From Clitoria ternatea (Eukaryota > Streptophyta > Magnoliopsida > Fabales > Fabaceae): a stretch of DNA of 64,000 nucleotides. The notes below the pieces were generated by a model. It was not told where the DNA came from and made no database searches. It saw only the letters and a list, made by a program, of their open reading frames with translations. A program made the position numbers and the translations under genes. Shown here piece after piece: positions 37,240 to 48,456 of the stretch (the stretch's first letter is position 1; every line of letters begins with the position of its first letter). Where the stretch lies: NCBI GenBank assembly GCA_037962975.1, contig CM075669.1:250331351-250395350 (forward strand). Reading direction: 5' to 3'.

Positions 37240-38606
37240 TGTAACATCCCTAAAATTTAAATAAAATACTTAATAGAGTGAAATAAATAGTGAAATAATT
37301 AAATATGAATTGACTGATGTCCCAAAATTTAGAAATAATTAAATTGGGAGTTATTATGATTACTCATAATTTATTTGGGACTTATAGAGTTGAATTTGAT
37401 ACCCGATTAGAATATGGGTGTTAGACCAAGTATCTTTGATTGAGGTACCGTTGGTCACGGCTATTAAGGATATTAATGTGAATCTGAATATATATTAGAA
37501 ATAATTTTTGGATAAGTATTGAGCCCGTACAGTGATTCTGTTTGTTGTAAAATGGAGAAATTATTAAATATGACCAAATTATAACTCAACAGTCTCTTTT
37601 CTCTCTCCACTTTCATGTTTGCTCTCATTCCTAAAGATAAGCCTTTTTCTCATCTCTTCTTCTTCTCTTCCTTTTCTACTCTAAAACCCACAAGGTGTGT
37701 GTGTTTTGCTTCTTCTTCCATTTCTATCCCCCTCTTGTAAGCAAGGAATATTGGTGATGGTTGGAAGCTCTTATTCCCTCATCATTTTCGTCTTTCTCTC
37801 TCTAGAAACTCACTTCACACTTTTGGCTTGAGGTAAGTTTCCTTACCATTTTCATGGTCTAAAGCCCTAGGATATGAGTTATTATGATTGGAGAAAGTGT
37901 TATGCGTATGGGTTATGTAGTGGAAGGGTCTTGATCGTATATGTGCCCTCTGGTCTATTTTTGCTCAAGCAAGCGTGGCCTTGCCCAAGCGAGAACCAGA
38001 GTAATGGTTCTGTACGAATCTAGCTCAAGCGAGTGGGAGCTCACTCGAGCGAGTATGTGAAATTTTGATTCTGTCTCTTTTTCACTCAAGCGAGAGACGT
38101 CTCGCTTAAGCGAGTACATGAAGAATTGATTCTGTGAATTTTCCACTCAAGCGAGTGATAACTCGCTTAAGCATATATGTTGTATTTTGATTCTGGAAGA
38201 TTTTTGCTTGAGAAAATATGGTGTCAATTAAGCGTGGAATGGGGGTCTGATACTTTGGCCTTGCTCGCTCAAGCGAGAGTTTTCTCGCTTAAGTAAGGCC
38301 GCCTAAAATGAAATTCTCTTCTTCCTTTGCTTATTTTTGGGTCTTTTCTTATATCTTCATATATGGGACTAGATGTATGCCCCATATACGTATTTTCTTC
38401 CATTGTTAAACGTAATTATCTTTGTATAAATATTAGGGCAATAATTTCTCAATCTATTTTCTTAATCCTTAAAACATCGGTCTCTGGTGTTTCGTGGTTC
38501 GGTTCTCGATGTAAGGTTATATGCTTTGAGGTTTGAAAACATGAAAAATTTATTCGTATTTTTATTAATTTATTTATTATGATTACATCGGGATTTAGGT
38601 ACGAGG
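37240..38606 (+). repeat. Tekay-like solo LTR or LTR fragment inside the MULE
   Basis: Starts TGTAACATCCCTAAAATTT and is collinear with the first part of the Tekay LTR at 42783 (shared ATATGGGTGT, GACCAAGTATCT, AATAATTTTTGGATA, GTATTGAGCCC). A possible 5-bp duplication GTAAA (37235-37239, 38607-38611) sets the right edge at 38606, but the expected ..CA end is not evident there. No coding sequence is present. Confidence 0.6.
37960..38300. repeat. CTCAAGCGAG / CTCGCTTAAGCGAG repeat array
   Basis: About six copies of a 60-70-bp unit. Each pairs CTCAAGCGAG with a following CTCGCTTAAGCGAG-like palindrome and is linked by GATTCTG. Copies near 38090-38120 are the most regular. It lies in the Tekay-like LTR. 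Confidence 0.85.
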
Positions 38607-38955
38607 GTAAAGGCGTGAAACATGGAGCTAAGGGTGAGGCTTTGGTGAGAGAGAAATGTGGTGTAAGGGGGAAAATAATGATGAGATGGAAATACTTTTG
38701 TTGTATTACATTTTATTTTTTACACCTAAGCATGAAAATAGATCTCTACTTGATGCATATTGTTTAACAAAATAAGGTTAATGGTAGGAACAAAAATTAG
38801 TTATTTCATATAGTTCAGGTGTTGAAACATGAAAAAATTTAATCAGAGACAAAGACCTAAAGTGGGTAAAAGATCATGGACCAAACTTATTTAAGCCTTT
38901 GTTTTGAAAGCTACACTTATCTAACGTTGCAAAACTCATTGGATGCAAAAACATA

Positions 38956-39269
38956 CTCCCTCCATTCATATTTATTGTTGCTTTAAGTTCTATTTTTGTC
39001 CCTAAACTATTGATACTTTAAAAGTTTAAGGTGTAATTAATTTATTCCTCCTAATTGTATCCTCCTATAGTTAATGTATCTATCTCCTATCACATCTAAT
39101 TTTGACCAATGAATGAAACTTATGATATTGAGACATTATTTTTTACTAATAAAATAATATAATTAGATGAGAGTATTTTAGTCCATATTTACTCAAATGA
39201 CTACATTGTTAATGATTTTTTAACTTATGTAAAAAAATTTAAAGCGAGAATAGGCATAGGACGAGAGAG
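38956..39269. mobile_element. Stowaway-like MITE
   Basis: A 314-bp unit beginning CTCCCTCCATTCATATT and ending GAGAGAG, with inverted ends that match imperfectly over about 30 bp, flanked by TA dinucleotides (38954-38955, 39270-39271). The CTCCCTCC terminus and TA target fit the Stowaway/Mariner type. It is non-coding. Confidence 0.7.
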
Positions 39270-39271
39270 TA

Positions 39272-40111
39272 GTTGTTCGTGACACGTGAAATAAAAAAGC
39301 CATCTTATAACAATGTTGAGATTGGTGTCTACTTTTGGGCTAACCATACAAACAAAGGACGATGCAATCTTTATGTTATTAACCAATGTTTTTGTAATTG
39401 GAACAATCATTGAACTAGTAAAAGTGAACCGTAGTCAAACCGATAATTGATTTAATTGAACTAGTAATAATAAAGAATTGACTTGACCCGATCATCTACC
39501 TGGTTCACAATTCAATCAATTAAACCAGTCGGTCTAACCAGTTTTAATAATAATGTTATTAACGGGTAATCATGTTAAATATATGTATTTTTTTCCTCAA
39601 TGGAACTCTCAAAATATCTTATAAATGACTTGATTGACTTGAGAGTTATACTATCATATAAAACTCATATGTAATGCTTATCAAATAATAGAAAAAAAAT
39701 ATACAAATATTTATTGAATTATAATAAAAATATCTCAAGTATTGTCATATTTATTGTATGTTTGGATAAAGTTTAGAACCTTCAATTAAGGTTAGGCAAC
39801 CTTAAATAACCTAAATCAAACCAAGTTGTGTAAAATATGTGTGTTTAGGTATTTTGTTTTATGTTAATCAAACCCAGTTTAATCAATAATGAAAAGGTTG
39901 CTTTCACTCAACCAAGTTTGCTCAATATTTATTTTTAAATTTAAATATTAAGTATTAAATATCAATATTAATAATTAAATATTAATATTGAATATCAAAT
40001 ATTAATTATTGAATATACATATTATAGATTATATATAAATATTAAGTATAATATCATATATTAAATACTAAATATAAATAAAATATTAAATACTAAATAA
40101 AATACTAAATA
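39272..40111. other. AT-rich non-coding sequence
   Basis: No gene. 39410-39545 holds a GAACCGTAGTCAAACC...GGTCTAACCAGTTT segment, which may be a small diverged MITE. 39940-40105 is a low-complexity run of TAAATATTAA-like words. Confidence 0.5.
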
Positions 40112-42782
40112 TGTGACATCTATCAATTTTTAATTAATTTAGTCCTAATTTATTATTTATTTTAATTAAATTTACAGATTTTTTTATGATTATCAAATTC
40201 CTTTGAGATTATGATTATTCTATAATTTACCATTTTTATATGCCAGTATATTATCCACAAGATTGGAAAATAACAATGAAATCATGAAAATACAACAATT
40301 ATACAAACAAGGGGGTTGGCGCTACCCGTCAGCATAAGAAATTTGACCCGATGCTACGCATCAGATCCTATGCGTGGGTCCTCTCTAAGTTACACGTTAG
40401 ACCTTGTGACCCGATAGTAGTTTTATACGGGACCGAGAGTAGTTTTGTAAAGGACCAGAGAGCAAAATGTGAGTCAGGGGCTGACGTTAAGGGTCCCTTG
40501 ATACTCAGCGTAGACCCAGAAAATTTTGTCTAACGCTACGCGTCTCAAGGACGCTATGGGTTAGGTATACTAGAATGTCATTTTGTTACACAATATAGAA
40601 TTTGGTTCAAAAACCAACTTCTATAACCTCTATCTTTCCCGATTTAACTTCGATTGCTATGAAACTTTACGGACACTATATGCAACCTATTTCGGACATG
40701 CTGCCGTAGTTTGTACTAAAAAATTCTTCTGTATAGTGAAGTTATGCACAAAGATACAATTTACTCATTTTCAAATAACTTCCCTATCAAAACAACACCA
40801 AATAACATTCAATTGACAATCTCTCTTCATGATAAGTTCTGAATATACCTAGGATCCCATTGATACATTTTACGGATTCTAAATTCTTCTAGAACTCAAA
40901 ATCGCCTATTCAGTTGGCTTTTTTAGCCAAGTTTACCTTAAAAGTCAATCCCTTAATAATTCAAACTTATTAATCCTTTATCTCAACTCATAATTTACTA
41001 TTTTCAACTTAATGCTAATAATATCTAACAACCATACCTAAGTTTCTATCATAACAACCTCACATAATACTTAATTCCACATTTAACTAAGCACTTCAAT
41101 AGTAATTCACATGATATATTATTATAATTATTCAATATCATCACATTAAAGGTAATATCCCATAAAACACAACAAGAACGGAACTACCCATAAGCATGTA
41201 TCTATCAGTCAAATGACTCAATGCCATATCACAACCATATACAATTCCTGGACATGTTATGTGTGTGTGTGTAAACATTAATTTCAACCTTAACTTCATG
41301 TCATCTTTCCAAGCAAATTCATTTATAGTCATCAACCATATAATCAAAATGATGAATCAAGCATTACTCTCACAGCTCAGCAGATACTAAAGCATTCATC
41401 ATCAACAACCATAAATAATCACCAACATAAGTTATCACACACACGTACCAAATAACATAGCAAACACCAAATCTTCAAAACATAATTATATATATATATA
41501 TATATATTTAAATCATAATTACTCCTTGATATTGCTTCATATGCTCATCTGGTACTAGTTTATGTGACATCAGCAAGGCCTTTGTCTTCAGTCACTAAAT
41601 CAATAGTAAGGATAAGGTGACTAACAATGTAAATCAATGTACATAATTCACAATTTATAGGAAAAACATAAAATAGCTAGAATTCTCACCCAATTACTAT
41701 TCAATTCTTTTATCAGACTTAATTAATTAATTATCGATCAATATCAATCTTATTCAAAATCATCAACTCCATTAAATCATTATAATCAACATGCCAAATG
41801 TTCAAAATATCTCTCAGACCATCAGATATCATAATCAATTCAAATAATTACACAACTGGCTCTCAGTTAATATAATATAAGACTCTCTAGTATCCGAATA
41901 CTAAATTGGATCGACCGTCAACTGGTGGTCTTACCCAACCAACCGTGAACCCTACCTGGTTCACTGAGCCCTGCTTGGGTCCCCACCTCACCATTGGGTC
42001 CTACTTGACCTCTAGGTAGCTCAGCTGGGTTACGCTCAACCATTAAAGTCAAAACGAGGGGTAACTATACCAATCATCTGTCCACACCACATAATATACA
42101 CATATATCAATTATATCCCATCATCTTTTCAAACAATTCATAACATTTTGTCCCGACATTACAACCATCACCCTAGGACCTTAATTAAGTCACCCAGGCA
42201 TATTTTTATCAACTATCTCATTTCAACTTATATTAAACTTCTCAGATTGTCATCGTGACATTATTTCATATCATCATTCCATATTAATTGATATCATATT
42301 CGTTCATACAATCATGATCCACCAATATCATACATATATACACTTACAAATTATTCACCATCTATATTATAATTTTTCATTAACATACTTATACAAAATT
42401 ACTATCTATCACATCAACAACTAAAATTTAGAATTTTAAAGTATATACCACGCTTCTAACAATTATAAAATTTTATAAACATATTTTTTAATATATTTAA
42501 TCAATTCAAGAATATTATGACTATTTCTACTCTTTTCATACACCTCATTACCTGTTTCCATGCTCCCGAGCTTTCCTTCACAACGCCAAGTAATTTAAAT
42601 GGCTAAAATCAAGAATTTATTAACTGGGTCTAGCGTTTCAACTTCTGAAACCATATTTCGATCCATCAAAACAACATCGAATGCATTTTAGTACTTTGAA
42701 AGCTTAGCTTAACTAGCTTCTATCTTATTTTTGAACTCCACTTCAACTAATTCCTTATGGTTACTTGGTTCAGCACCTACAA
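40112..42782 (-). repeat. Second copy of the 8349-12079 LTR family, truncated
   Basis: Starts TGTGACATCT at 40112 and is collinear with 8349-12079 (shared CTAGTATCCG.ATACTAAA, GGATCGACC, GGTTCAC.GAG, TGGGTCCTACTTGACC near 41885-42020). It keeps ACGCTACGCGTC-like words near 40320-40545. It is cut at 42782 by the Tekay insertion, so its TGTAACATCCC end is outside the window. Confidence 0.7.
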
Positions 42783-44378
42783 TGTAACACCCTAAATTTT
42801 AAAATAGAGAATTAATTAAGGAGATAAAATAATAAATAATTATCCTTGGGTTATTTAATGTTCCAAAATAATGGGAATGAATGAATTGAGATTTTTAGAG
42901 ACTGTTTATAATTTATTGGAACGGGATAAGCTGAAAATGAGCCCGGTTGAAATATGGGTGTCGGACCAAGTATCTCTGAATGGGATGATATTAGTCAAGG
43001 TTGTTAAGAATATTATTGGGAATCTGAATAGGTGTTCAGAATAATTTTTGGATAGGGTATTGAGCCCAAATAAAGATCCTGTTTGTCATAAAACGATGAA
43101 AAAATAATGGGGAATTAAAAATAAAGCCAAATGGCCCATTTTTTCCTTCTTAATCCCATCAGCCCTTTTTGATTTCTCATAACATATACTTTGCTTCTAC
43201 TTCTTCTTTACTCTTCTAAAACCCTAACCAAAAAGGGTGGTGGCTCTCTTCTCCTTTGCCATTTTCATTTTCTTGGGAGAAGCTTGGAAGAGTTTAGAGT
43301 TTGAAGTCTCACTCCCTTTTCCCCTCATTTTCATGTGGTTTTCCCTCTTTTGGAAAACTCTCTCATTTCTTCTCTTGAGGTAAGATCTTGCTATTTCTCA
43401 AGAGTATGAACTATGGGTTTTTGAGTTTTGATGTTGGGAATGTAATTTAATGGGTATAGTTGGGTTTTAGAGAAACCCTAACCCTATGATTTAAGGAAAA
43501 TGCAAAATATGAGTAGAGAAGCATTTATTGTGTTAAATAACTATTTTTGGTAAGGTAAATGATAATATTAATGGTGAATGGCTATTAATGAAGCTTAATG
43601 GTTGTTAGGAACCATTAAGGTGGGAACCCGTTAATGGGTTTGGTATTAAACGTGCATAATAATAAATACAGACGCCTAAACTATGGTGGTTATGGAAAAA
43701 TGAATGAAATAGATGGGACTGAGAGTTATGATGTCGGAAGACATCAAATAACTGAATATGAACGTTAAACCGAGGTGGTTGAATAGAAAATGATTGTGTG
43801 ATATATTGTGATGTAGAAAATAACCCCAGTTACAAGGCGGAACCATCTGACCGCGGTGATTACTACTTCTCTTGAGGTAGGAGGGGGTAACTATTCTAAA
43901 TGCATGATTTCATCTATTGATGATGTGAAAATATATGTATATGATTATGCTTGTTGATTGCTTGTGTGGAAGATGTCATGATTTCATGATTTGAGTGCAT
44001 TTAGAATGATTGAGGTTATTTGGCATGTGATTAGGATAATGAATATGATATAAATTTGGTCTGAACCGGAGTCAACAATCCAGTATGGGACTAGCCACGA
44101 GAGCCTGTAGATGGCTGAGGTTTTAGACCAGTGTTGTATGTATCCGGTATGATTATCCAGTATCCTAATAAGAGGATACCGATCTTGATGTCTGATGTTA
44201 TACTTGTTGAGTCTATATTGCATACAGAACAGATAAAGTGATAGCCGTATTCTGGTACCGGTATTGAGACCGGATCTGATATTATGATGAGTATATTGAT
44301 GAAATATGTTATGATGGTTTATGACCATGTTTTGAATTGAAATCAGTAATTTGAAATATCCCAATCATATATATATAT
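42783..44378 (+). repeat. Tekay 5' LTR, left part
   Basis: Begins TGTAACACCC and ends at the Tat insertion point in a TATATAT run. The segment 44050-44290 is rich in CCGG-centred words (AACCGGAGTC, TATCCGGTATG, GGTACCGGTATT, GACCGGATC). Collinear with 62372-63970. Confidence 0.92.
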
Positions 44379-45155
44379 TGAACTGGTCTGGGCTGGGGTC
44401 TACGATCCGGTGTGAGACCAGCCACAAAAGTATGTATATTTTAGTGTTTGTATACCGGTACAGTAGGTATCCGGTATTATAATCCGGCCTCTTAGTGGGA
44501 GAAACCGGTCTTGTTGTCTTGGAGATCCTTTACACCAGAGTTTCACGTTGGTGTGGGCGAAAGGTGGTATCACCTGTGAAGATTCTCCGACGCTCAAGTT
44601 AGAAGAGTGTATAAGAACTCAGTGAATACTTAAGCAATTCAATAGTAAGATGAGAGTAAGAACAACGTAACCTTGCATGTGTATTGTAATATGCTATTTA
44701 TAGTTAGACGCGGAAAATGAATCGTTGGATGCAGGTGGGCCCATAGGCTCTGATACCATGTACAAAGTGTCAATCACAGTGGCTCAGTATTCAGAGAGTG
44801 ATAGTGGGTAGGTCAATTATCAGTGTACGATCTTGACACAGGGATGGGGGATAATCACCTTTTCTGTACACCACGCCTGCGATCATACCTACTCCTTTCT
44901 GTAAGTGATATTGGCACATTCCGCTGTGCAGAGTATCTATACTGATAAGTTATAACCCCTCTTATCTCATTGTGACACTGAGGCAAACGGTTATAAGTGA
45001 CGGGGGAGTGAGGACGGATGAAGTATCCGAAGAAGTGAGAACGGATAAGTGAGAACGGATAATCGGTGTGAAGATACTACCCTGTGATACCGGTTATCCC
45101 TCTGAACAGTCATGTTGACGTCACAACTTATGGGGCCGGTATCCAGACCGGATCA
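44379..45155 (-). repeat. Tat element 3' LTR
   Basis: The plus strand starts TGAACTGGTCTGGG and ends GACCGGATCA. Collinear with 55251-56026 except for substitutions and a one-base indel. Carries many CCGGTAT / ATCCGG words. Confidence 0.93.
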
Positions 45156-45170
45156 TTTGTCCCCTAGCTT
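45156..45170 (-). other. Polypurine tract of the Tat element
   Basis: The minus strand reads AGCTAGGGGACAAA directly before the 3' LTR start, the expected plus-strand primer for reverse transcription. Confidence 0.65.
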
Positions 45171-45662
45171 GTATGAGGGACTGTTAAATTGCTCATATGA
45201 GCTACACTGTCTTCAAAAGTCTGGATACCAGTAAAGTACCCTGAGGATGCTTATTCAGAACTCTTGTCAACTGTGAACCGGTGTTCTGCCAGTGTATCCA
45301 TTCTCTTGATGCCCTTACAATGGATTCGGACAAAGATTTGCAGCGAGGGTAATCCCAAGAGTTTTTGGAAGTCATGACTCTTGGTATTCGAATAGTTGTT
45401 GGGGTGTATTTAATGCGTCTGAAATGATTGGACAATTAATGCCCTTTTAAAACATGAGCCATCGTTGCCTTAACAATAACCGTCGGTTGGGCTTATTGGG
45501 CCTGGACTTTGGCTTTCGTGGGCCCGTTTCGGTTAAAACTTTTCATGAAGCGTCACCATTTCACGCCTTGGACCATGAAACGACGGAGTCGTTCAAATCC
45601 AAAAAGTTGCATTTTGGGGCATACGACAGGACTCTTGGCTGATCACTATGCCCCTTCGTTAC

Positions 45663-45670
45663 CTATAAAA
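45663..45670 (+). promoter_or_regulatory. TATA box of the antisense gene
   Basis: CTATAAAA, 182 bp upstream of the ATG at 45852, in the otherwise non-coding space between the LTR and the antisense gene. Position and sequence fit a Pol II promoter independent of the LTR. Confidence 0.55.
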
Positions 45671-45851
45671 GGGTAACTTAGCAAGTTTCGGAACTTACTT
45701 TTGCCTTCAAGCTTAGAGAACCTCTGCTGAAATTTGGAAGACTCTGTTGCTGTTCTTTCCTTTCGCAAAGTTCTTCCTTCCATTATTCCTTCTTTAGGTA
45801 ACCTCCTTATCTCTTACCATCATATTATTTTTGGTTGCTTCAACTTCAACC

Positions 45852-48456
45852 ATGCGCCCTAGGCCAAGCAGCGCTGGTACCTCGAACAGGGGGAATTTGA
45901 GTTCACGTGCCCCCACTAGCCACCGTGGTGGGAGGATTCCTGTGAATCTCCCTGTGGCTGGGCCTCGTCGCTCAAAGAGGGTTGAAACTTCTTCCTCGCG
46001 AGCGCCAGTGGTTCAGCGCCGCACTGAGGGTTCCTTTGACTCGAGGGCTACCAACCGCTCTGATAGCAGGTCAAATGCTAAAGGCTACCTCTCTAATGAC
46101 ATTGCCTTTTATTACAGTACAGAGGCATTTCAACATGCATCAGACGTGATGGAGATTCCTGGGTCTGGCAAGACATTGATCCTAAGGACTGTAGAAGGCT
46201 GTGTCAACGTTATGGCACATCGGCTGAACTGAGAAAGGTTGTATAAGGAGAAACCGTATTGCTGGGTCGAAGAAGAATTCTTGGACATTCCTTCGTATCA
46301 CGCAAGAGAGGATGGAAATCCTGTTAAGTTTCAATGCAAAGTCTACTCCCAAAAGAAGTACAAGGACCGTTTTCTCATCCTTGCACCCCGGCCTATGGAG
46401 CGAGTCTGCCATCGAGTCCCAGACGAGAGGTCGGTCTACATGTACGACTTTGTCTTCCAGAACTTAGGGGTCCGTTTTCCTATGACGGAATTTTAAATGG
46501 CCGTTCTCCGCTTCCTCGACTGTGCCCCTACACAATTACACCCCAATGGCTGGGGCCTGTGTGTGCTCTCGAAATCCTTGGAGAGCATTTTAACTTCACA
46601 GCCACTGTGGCGAAACTTTTCTACTACTGCCAAGTGGTCCGCCGTGCCAACAAGAAGGGCGGCCTTGGGTTCATAATGCTCCGTTGTGACTCAAGGATAG
46701 TAAACTTCAAATCCTACACCGAATCCGCGAAGATGGATGGGCGCTCTTTCAAGCATTACTATACGTGGATTCGAGTGCAAGCAAATAAGCCAGTCTTCTG
46801 GCTCAATAAGGAGGGATTCACAAAATTCCCCACCAGCTGGATGGACGAGCATTTCCTGTTGCTGAGTCGTGCTTACTATACTGAAGAGGGCAAACTTTCC
46901 CCTCACTCTGTGGAAGTGTTGAGTGCCATACAGTCGGCCTCAAAGGCCCTCAAGGGGTTCTCTTGTAGGCTTCTCCTAGGGAGTGACGATGTCCGAGATA
47001 CCTACCTCTGTAATAACCGTTCTCTAACTATGTTGCGTTGCACATTCATTCTGTATTTACTACTTTTCCTTCAATATTTTAACTCAATTTTCTTTGTCTT
47101 GCAGAGCAAATCGAAAAAGTTTCCCCCGAAATGCTGTCTTTAAAGTCCATGCTGACAGATGGTGATTCCTCTTCTGAGGAAAATGAGATCCAGGCCAAGA
47201 GGAACTCCTTCAAGGCTGCAGCTCCCACTATCCCCCTTACATCCGCTGTAGGGGATGACGTCCCTCTCCTTGAGGGGAAGGAGCATGAAGAGCAACCTCA
47301 GGCTGAAGGGGAAGATCAGGAGGAGCCTGCGCCTGAGAAGAAGAAGAAAAAGAGAATCCTGATCAAATCTGTAGACAAGGAGAAGTCTTCTGCTAGTGAC
47401 TCTCCAAGGAAACGCCAGAAAACTCTAGAAGAGTCTGGCATGAAGAAAGACAAGGGGAAGAAACCTGTTCTCTCTTCCTCTGCCCCTCCTTCACACACTA
47501 GCTCAGAGACGGGGTCGGAGAGTTTACCTCCCCCTGTTAGCTCTCCTCCGAAGGAATCTTTCCTTGCTCCCTACCTTTAGTTCCAGGGGTCCACGCCTCT
47601 CATACTTCCTAAGGATAGGTACTGCCTCCGCCCTTCTCTCGAGGCTGTAGAAGTTCGAGGTGCATGCAAGGCCGGCCGTTGGAAACTAGACGAACTTTCC
47701 GGTTTGCTAGACTCCCTCAGCGACAAGGCAGATTATATGGAGCAAGTTGAAAAAATTAAGGCCGACATCGCCGTGAAGGAGGCCTGGGCGGCCAAGCAAG
47801 CTGAAACTGCCAGGGGGGTTGAATCGGAGCTGAAAAATGCTAAGGAGCTGCTGAAGAAGAAGACTGGAGAAATAAGCCAGCTCCACTTTACCAACAAATC
47901 ATTAGAGCGGCAGGTGTCTGAACTTCAGCAACAAAACAAGTCCATTCCCCTCCTGGAGGAAGAACTCCAGCTCGAGAAGAAGAAGACCGTTAAACTGAGT
48001 GAAGATCTCTCAATAGCGGAGGCCGGTCACAACAAAAGCTTGGGAGAGTGGAAGGCCCTCAGGAAGGAGTTGCAGGCTCAGATTGAAGAGTTAAAGAAAG
48101 GGAATGCGGCCACTGGGCCATTGGAGGAAGAGGTCAGCAAACTTCAGAAAAGGCTAGCTGCCTCTAAGGCTAAGGCTGCCAAAGCTTTGGAAATATGCAA
48201 GAAGGTAGCCTTCGAGTCCTTCGGCCTAACTCTTTATCAGGTCTATTATCACAATCCTGATGTGAAACTCAACTTATACGGGCTGGATCTGTTCTACGAG
48301 TTCCACAGAGGGAAACTTGTTATGGTGAAGAGTGACGGCTCGCATGTGGATCCTCCAGATTCTCTTTATGAATTGCCTCCTCTTCCAGAGGGTCAGAGCA
48401 TGGGACAACCAGCAGTCACTCCGGGACCTGAAAATGTTAATCTGGAGGACGCCTAA
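45852..48456 (+). pseudogene. Antisense extra gene of the Tat element
   Basis: Runs opposite to gag-pol from ATG 45852. Order: Ser/Arg-rich basic N-terminus (about 90 residues, PRRSKRVETSSSRAP); a folded domain with CWVEEEFLDIP, VFQNLGVRFP, FLDCAPTQLHPNGWG, FKHYYTWIRVQANKP and FPTSWMDEHF, like the plant-mobile-type domain of extra ORFs in Tat elements; a probable intron (about 47010-47105, ending TTGTCTTGCAG); a charged Ser/Glu/Lys linker with KKKKKRILIKS; a coiled coil of about 150 residues (47730-48210) rich in E/K/L heptads; and a Pro-rich tail. Breaks: stop at 46230, stop at 46494, frame change near 46552, stop at 47578. Function unknown. Related extra ORFs are known in this lineage; this copy is dead. 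Confidence 0.75.

Larger units (their letters stand above)
36105..38897. mobile_element. Mutator-like element with 9-bp TSD
   Basis: Ends GGCTTAAATAAG (36105) and CTTATTTAAGCC (38897), with inverted terminal repeats extending over about 125 bp (shared blocks TTTGGTCC, ATCTTTTACCCA, TTTAGGT, TATATGAAATAA). Flanked by a perfect 9-bp duplication TTTGTTTTG (36096-36104 and 38898-38906), the Mutator hallmark. It abuts the CACTA end, with its left TSD only a few bases beyond. No MURA-like transposase is seen; the interior holds an inserted LTR. Confidence 0.88.

Noticed and set aside
43984..44597. 126- and 65-residue minus-strand frames repeated at 63700 and 55272
   Set aside because: They recur because they lie in LTRs; no start context, domain or conservation pattern supports coding.
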